This document shows positions 60,323 to 64,000 of a stretch of DNA of 64,000 bases, one piece after another. Within the stretch, counting starts at the first letter, position 1. The number at the start of each line of letters is the position of its first letter. The notes under the pieces were generated by a model, which worked only from the letters and a program-made list of their open reading frames with translations, made no database searches and was not told where the DNA came from. Source of the DNA: Hyphomicrobium sp. ghe19 (GTDB lineage: Bacteria > Pseudomonadota > Alphaproteobacteria > Rhizobiales > Hyphomicrobiaceae); the NCBI RefSeq assembly GCF_902712875.1, contig NZ_LR743509.1, positions 2,494,001-2,558,000 on the forward strand, in the 5' to 3' direction. The position numbers and the translations under genes are program-made.

Positions 60323-61156
60323 TCAGACGCGACCTGACCAATGCGCGCGTGCAATACGCCACAATCGAGCGATAGGCGCGATTTCCAATATGTCGCGCGC
60401 CGGCTCGTGCCGAGGGTTCTGCAAAGCGCGAAAATAGGGCTCCACGAGGGCAAGCGGCAACAAAGGCGTTGTGAACGTTGCCGGTTTACCCCTGAGATGA
60501 CGCCGCAGTTCGGCGAGAGCGCTGAGCCCTTCGCTCGCGAGCCACGCCGTTTGCGGGCGCCAATCTTCCGCTTCGTCCGCCGCAAACGGGTTCGGAGACC
60601 TCGCCTTCGGCAGCAGCGAGCGACCCCGCATCAGAGCATATGGCAGCTCGATCCCGATGCGCGCGAGGCCCGATGCCCGGGCTGCGGTGTCGATGATGGG
60701 CTTGTCCAAGTCGAGACCCAGGATAGCGCCTGCAAAAGCGAACGGCGTGCCATCGATGATACGCAATGTTTCGCCGAGTTCCGCGTCATCTGCCGGGGGT
60801 TCGCCATAGAGAGCGTGTGCGTGGGCTGCGAGATAATCTTCGATGACGCCGAGCGAGAGCGCGCGGCGCCGGATGACTTCTGCAAATGCATCGAGCGTCG
60901 GATTGCCCGAGCGGCCGCTTTCGCCTCGGCTCAAAAATGCGTCCCGCCACCATGCAACGCGGATTTCGCCGAGCGCCGCCTCGCTGACTTGGCGCGATAT
61001 CCTCTCGATTTCGCCAGTAAACGCCGCGAGCGCTATGAGATCGCCGCGAGCCTCCACGGGGGCGAAGAGCGCGGCGTAGTAGCGATCCGGCGCCGAGGCG
61101 CGAGCCGCCAACCGTACCGCATCGTAATCGATCTCTCGCGTGCCGGAGTTGCTCAC
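60323..61156 (-). CDS. Squalene/phytoene synthase-like protein, NDUFAF6-like (277 aa)
   Basis: APDRYYAALFAPVEARGDLI, then IERISRQVSEAALGEIRVAW and WWRDAFLSRGESGRSGNPTL match the phytoene synthase fold, but the acidic D-x3-D motifs are weak, as in the mitochondrial complex I assembly factor NDUFAF6. The neighbour upstream is NDUFAF3-like, which supports a complex I role. GTG start at 61156. Confidence 0.8.
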   Translation of the reverse strand: MSNSGTREIDYDAVRLAARASAPDRYYAALFAPVEARGDLIALAAFTGEIERISRQVSEAALGEIRVAWWRDAFLSRGESGRSGNPTLDAFAEVIRRRALSLGVIEDYLAAHAHALYGEPPADDAELGETLRIIDGTPFAFAGAILGLDLDKPIIDTAARASGLARIGIELPYALMRGRSLLPKARSPNPFAADEAEDWRPQTAWLASEGLSALAELRRHLRGKPATFTTPLLPLALVEPYFRALQNPRHEPARDILEIAPIARLWRIARAHWSGRV

Positions 61157-61194
61157 ACGTCACTCGTGGATTGAAGGCGGTTCCTCGCGGACGC

Positions 61195-61572
61195 TCACGG
61201 CACCGCGATCAGCGCCGCTGCGATCGTTCGCTTTTCTGCGATCAGGATGTTGTACGTGCGGGCCGCGGCTCCTGTCGACATCGGTTCGAGGCCGATGCCG
61301 GCTTTCGCAAATGCGGAATAGACTTCGGGCGCGGGCCAGAGTTGCTTCTCGCCTGTGCCAAGCAGAACCGTGATCGGTGGATCGAGGCGGCTCAGAAGAA
61401 AGTCGATGTCCTCGACATCGAGCTTTTCGGCGTTGGTCGCGCCCCATGCGTAGACGCCGCTCGGCAGACAGATAACCGAGCCGCGATGGCTCATCTCGGC
61501 GAAACGGAAGCCGCCGTTGCCGTAGGCCGTGATCGCCGTTTCATAGGGATAGCGGGCGACCTCGGGCGTCAT
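61195..61572 (-). CDS. Mth938-like/DUF498 protein, NDUFAF3-like (125 aa)
   Basis: RYPYETAITAYGNGGFRFAE, then GSVICLPSGVYAWGATNAEK and PPITVLLGTGEKQLWPAPEV match the DUF498/Mth938 fold shared with NDUFAF3, which works with NDUFAF4 in complex I assembly in mitochondria. In alphaproteobacteria the gene follows secDF, as here. A second complex I factor homologue is the next gene. Confidence 0.85.
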   Translation of the reverse strand: MTPEVARYPYETAITAYGNGGFRFAEMSHRGSVICLPSGVYAWGATNAEKLDVEDIDFLLSRLDPPITVLLGTGEKQLWPAPEVYSAFAKAGIGLEPMSTGAAARTYNILIAEKRTIAAALIAVP

Positions 61573-61602
61573 TACGGCGGCGTTCCTTGTTCGCGCCGAG
61601 CA

Positions 61603-62580
61603 TCAGGCCTTGGCGCCGCGCGTCTTGGTCTCGGCAACCGCTTTCGCAGCCGCGTCGCTCCAGTCGCGCTTGACGCCCAGGTAGCCCAGCAGCGGGGCTG
61701 CGATGAAGATCGACGAGTAGGTGCCGATCACAACGCCCAAGAGCATCGCGAGGTTGAAGCTACGGATGACTTCGCCACCGAAAATGTAAAGCGAGACCAG
61801 CACTGCGATCGCCGTCACACCCGTCAGGATCGTGCGCGACAGCGTCTCGTTGATCGACAGATTCAGGAGCTGGTTGAGTTCCATTTTCTTGAACTTGCGC
61901 AAGTTCTCGCGAATTCGGTCCGACACGACGACGGTGTCGTTGACCGAATATCCGAGAATGGTGAGCAGCGCGGCGACGGTCGAAAGATCGAATTCAAGCT
62001 GGAAAAAAGAGAAGATGCCCGCGGTCAACAGGACGTCGTGGCTCAACGCCACGACGGCGCCCAAAGCAAACTGCCATTCGAAGCGGAACCAGACGTAGCA
62101 GACAATTGCCAAGATGCCTGCAGCGACAGCGATAAAGCCGGTCATGCGTAATTCGCTCGACACGGCGGGGCCGACCACCTCGACGCGACGCTGAACATAG
62201 TCAGTGCTGGTCGCATCAATCACCTTCTGAACGGCGGGTTGCTGAGCGGCTTCGCCGCCGGGCTGCTCCTCGAGTCGCACGAGCACGTCGTTCGGCGTGC
62301 CAAACTCCTGAATCTGGACGTTGCCGAACCCCAGACCGTTGAGCTTGTCGCGCAGCGCCGAGATGTCCGCATTGCCGCTCTTCGTCTGCAGTTCGATCAG
62401 CGAGCCGCCCTTGAAGTCGACACCGTAGTTCAGACCGTAGGTCATGCAGAGGATAATGGATCCCAGCATCGCGATAATGGATGCAACGAGCGCCGGCCCT
62501 TTGAACTTCATGAAGGGCAAGTTCAAGTCGTGCGGGAAGAAGTCGAACCCCTTGAAGACCGGAATGTATTTCATCAACAC
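61603..62580 (-). CDS. secF: Protein translocase subunit SecF (325 aa)
   Basis: GTG 62580 follows AGGAG; ATG 62574 is an alternative. Six membrane segments are seen, with LNYGVDFKGGSLIELQTKSG (D-F-x-G-G motif), FSVNDTVVVSDRIRENL-type sequence in GYSVNDTVVVSDRIRENLRK and LNLSINETLSRTILTGVTAI. SecF with SecD uses the proton gradient to pull exported proteins through SecYEG. It is 12 bases after secD. Confidence 0.95.
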   Translation of the reverse strand: MLMKYIPVFKGFDFFPHDLNLPFMKFKGPALVASIIAMLGSIILCMTYGLNYGVDFKGGSLIELQTKSGNADISALRDKLNGLGFGNVQIQEFGTPNDVLVRLEEQPGGEAAQQPAVQKVIDATSTDYVQRRVEVVGPAVSSELRMTGFIAVAAGILAIVCYVWFRFEWQFALGAVVALSHDVLLTAGIFSFFQLEFDLSTVAALLTILGYSVNDTVVVSDRIRENLRKFKKMELNQLLNLSINETLSRTILTGVTAIAVLVSLYIFGGEVIRSFNLAMLLGVVIGTYSSIFIAAPLLGYLGVKRDWSDAAAKAVAETKTRGAKA

Positions 62581-62592
62581 GGAAGTGGTCTC

Positions 62593-64000
62593 CTAGACCG
62601 GCACGGTTTGGATACGGCCCTTCGGCTGAGCCTTGAGCCAGAACGAGATGAGCAGCCTGACGACCGTCACGGATGCGAAGATCGACGTCAGAATGCCGAT
62701 CGTCAGCGTCACGGCGAAGCCGCGGATCGGACCGGAGCCCAGCCAGAACATGATGAGCGCGCAAGCCAGCGTCGTCAGCTGACTGTCGGCGATCGTTATG
62801 AATGCGCGCTGGAACCCTTGGTCGATGGCGGAAATGGCAGTTTTGCCCGCCCGCAATTCTTCACGAATGCGCTCGTAGATGAGCACGTTCGCGTCGACGG
62901 CCATCGCGACACCCAGGACCAAGCCCGCGATGCCCGGCAGCGTCAATGTCGTGCCGATGAGCGTCATGAGGGCGAGCGTCAAGATCAAGTGCACGACGAG
63001 GCCGACGCAGGCGAAGATCCCGAACGTGCCATAGGCAAGGATCGTCAGCATGACGACCGCGATGCCGCCGATGATGCCGGCGCGCTTGCCGTCGGCAATC
63101 GAGTCGGCGCCGAGCGACGGACCTACGGTTCGCTCTTCGACGATCGTCAGCTTCGCCGGCAGTGAGCCGGACCTCAGCTGAACCGCAAGCCGGTTCGAGC
63201 TGTCGACGTCGAAGCTGCCCGAGATCTGGCCGGAACCGCCGAGGATGGGCTCACGGATAACCGGTGCCGAAAGGACCTTGTTATCGAGAACGATCGCAAA
63301 AGGCTTGCCGACGTTATCTTTGGTGAAGTTGCCGAACTTGCGGGCGCCGCTTTGATTGAAGCGGAAGTTGATCACCGCCTCGTTCGAGCGGTTGTCAAAG
63401 CCCGGCTGCGCGTCGGCGAGGTCGTCGCCCTGCACGACCGGCTGCTCACGCAGCAGATACTCCGACGGGCCCTCGCTCTTGTCACCCGGGTAAATCTTGT
63501 AACCTGCCGGAATGCTCGTCTGCTTGGCCTCTTCGGCACTGAGCGAGGGATGCACTTCGTGGAACGTCAGCTTGGCGGTTTCGCCGATAAGCGCCTTCAG
63601 CTCTTTGGTGTCTTTCAGGCCAGGGAACTGGATCAGGATGCGGTCGGTGCCCTGGCGCACGATCGTCGATTCCGACGTGCCCAAGTTATTGACGCGGCGG
63701 TTGATCGTTTCGATAGATGCGGCCGCGGCGTTGGAAATACGCGCGCGGAGCCCCGCCTCAGTCGGCTTCACGATCACTGTGCCGGGGTCAGTTCCGGCCG
63801 AGACCTCGACATCGTAGCCGCCGGAGCCGAGCACGGCGCTGCCGATCGTCTGCCTGACCTTATCGAGTTGCTTTATCGCCGCGTCGCGCTCTTCGGGCTT
63901 TGCGAGCTTGACGACAAGTTGCGTGCCCTGGATGCCGATGCCGGTGAACCCGATTTTCGCATCGCGGAGAATCTTGCGCGATTCATCGCGCAGGTTGTTC
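62593..64000 (-). CDS. secD: Protein translocase subunit SecD (N-terminal part off the right edge)
   Basis: The frame is open to the window edge, so about 468 C-terminal residues are visible. The periplasmic P1 region includes RVNNLGTSESTIVRQGTDRI and ILIQFPGLKDTKELKALIGE. The membrane part shows VGPSLGADSIADGKRAGIIG, then VLGVAMAVDANVLIYERIRE and SAIDQGFQRAFITIADSQLT, the conserved SecD motifs. It functions with SecF, the next gene. Confidence 0.95.
   Translation of the reverse strand, partial: NNLRDESRKILRDAKIGFTGIGIQGTQLVVKLAKPEERDAAIKQLDKVRQTIGSAVLGSGGYDVEVSAGTDPGTVIVKPTEAGLRARISNAAAASIETINRRVNNLGTSESTIVRQGTDRILIQFPGLKDTKELKALIGETAKLTFHEVHPSLSAEEAKQTSIPAGYKIYPGDKSEGPSEYLLREQPVVQGDDLADAQPGFDNRSNEAVINFRFNQSGARKFGNFTKDNVGKPFAIVLDNKVLSAPVIREPILGGSGQISGSFDVDSSNRLAVQLRSGSLPAKLTIVEERTVGPSLGADSIADGKRAGIIGGIAVVMLTILAYGTFGIFACVGLVVHLILTLALMTLIGTTLTLPGIAGLVLGVAMAVDANVLIYERIREELRAGKTAISAIDQGFQRAFITIADSQLTTLACALIMFWLGSGPIRGFAVTLTIGILTSIFASVTVVRLLISFWLKAQPKGRIQTVPV

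Overview
The window joins two kinds of DNA. Bases 1 to about 36,480 are a large part of a temperate tailed-phage genome (prophage), with every gene on the minus strand. Bases 36,481-64,000 are ordinary chromosome of an alphaproteobacterium. The chromosomal gene set (YceD-plsX-fabH-ihfA-merR block, CBP3-like ubiquinol-cytochrome c chaperone, BamE lipoprotein, membrane H+-pyrophosphatase, TrmFO, secD-secF-Mth938-phytoene-synthase-like block) fits the order Hyphomicrobiales, possibly a Hyphomicrobium relative; the genus is inference. The junction is a tRNA-Pro(GGG) gene at 36,481-36,554, a typical integration target. Beside it lie three helically phased copies of TCTGGGAC that look like integrase arm sites. 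No integrase is visible, and the left end of the prophage is outside the window.

Phage layout, in transcription order (high to low coordinates). 36.2-33.4 kb holds small genes, ThyX, a GNAT protein, a 99-residue HTH protein (candidate repressor) and a stand-alone RapZ C-terminal domain. 33.3-26.3 kb is a sugar/glycan cassette (DegT-type aminotransferase, CapD-like dehydratase, WbqC-like protein, PIG-L deacetylase, methyltransferase, glycosyltransferase). 26.3-23.4 kb is nucleotide metabolism (HD phosphohydrolase, dCTP deaminase, B12-type ribonucleotide reductase). 23.4-19.3 kb carries a ParB-like protein, the probable small terminase and the large terminase. 19.2-14.3 kb is an unusual cluster: a pyruvate phosphate dikinase-like protein without its PEP/pyruvate domain, a CsrA-like protein with an insertion, and two Cys-phosphatases. 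14.2-10.3 kb has family A DNA polymerase and small genes. 10.2-1 kb is the virion module (portal, head morphogenesis protein with a built-in 2H phosphoesterase, XkdF-like protease, scaffold-like protein, capsid, connectors, tail tube).

The most striking signal is a 14-16 bp palindrome, GTGCAATTAATTGCAC. It recurs about 20 times across the phage and not in the chromosome beside it. Copies lie mostly in short intergenic gaps: upstream of three near-identical promoters (TTGACC-N16-TAACGT), against ribosome binding sites, over TGA stop codons, and just before two terminators. Two near-perfect copies and one weaker copy lie inside genes. This resembles the stoperator system of mycobacteriophage L5, but with a different, symmetric site. 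The 33.8 kb HTH protein is the natural candidate to bind it.

Chromosome layout. 36.7-40.7 kb has an alpha/beta-hydrolase-like Tat protein, an APC amino-acid permease and a secreted protein. 40.7-46.0 kb has a phosphopantetheinyl transferase, the lipid/IHF block and the CBP3 chaperone. 46.1-49.3 kb has BamE, a small protein and the proton pyrophosphatase. 49.5-53.9 kb holds secreted or membrane proteins of unknown role plus a RidA protein. 54.2-57.8 kb has an Nramp transporter behind a Fur/Mur-type box, a lipoprotein and TrmFO. 57.8-64.0 kb has a large secreted SGNH hydrolase, two homologues of complex I assembly factors, and secF/secD (secD runs off the right edge).
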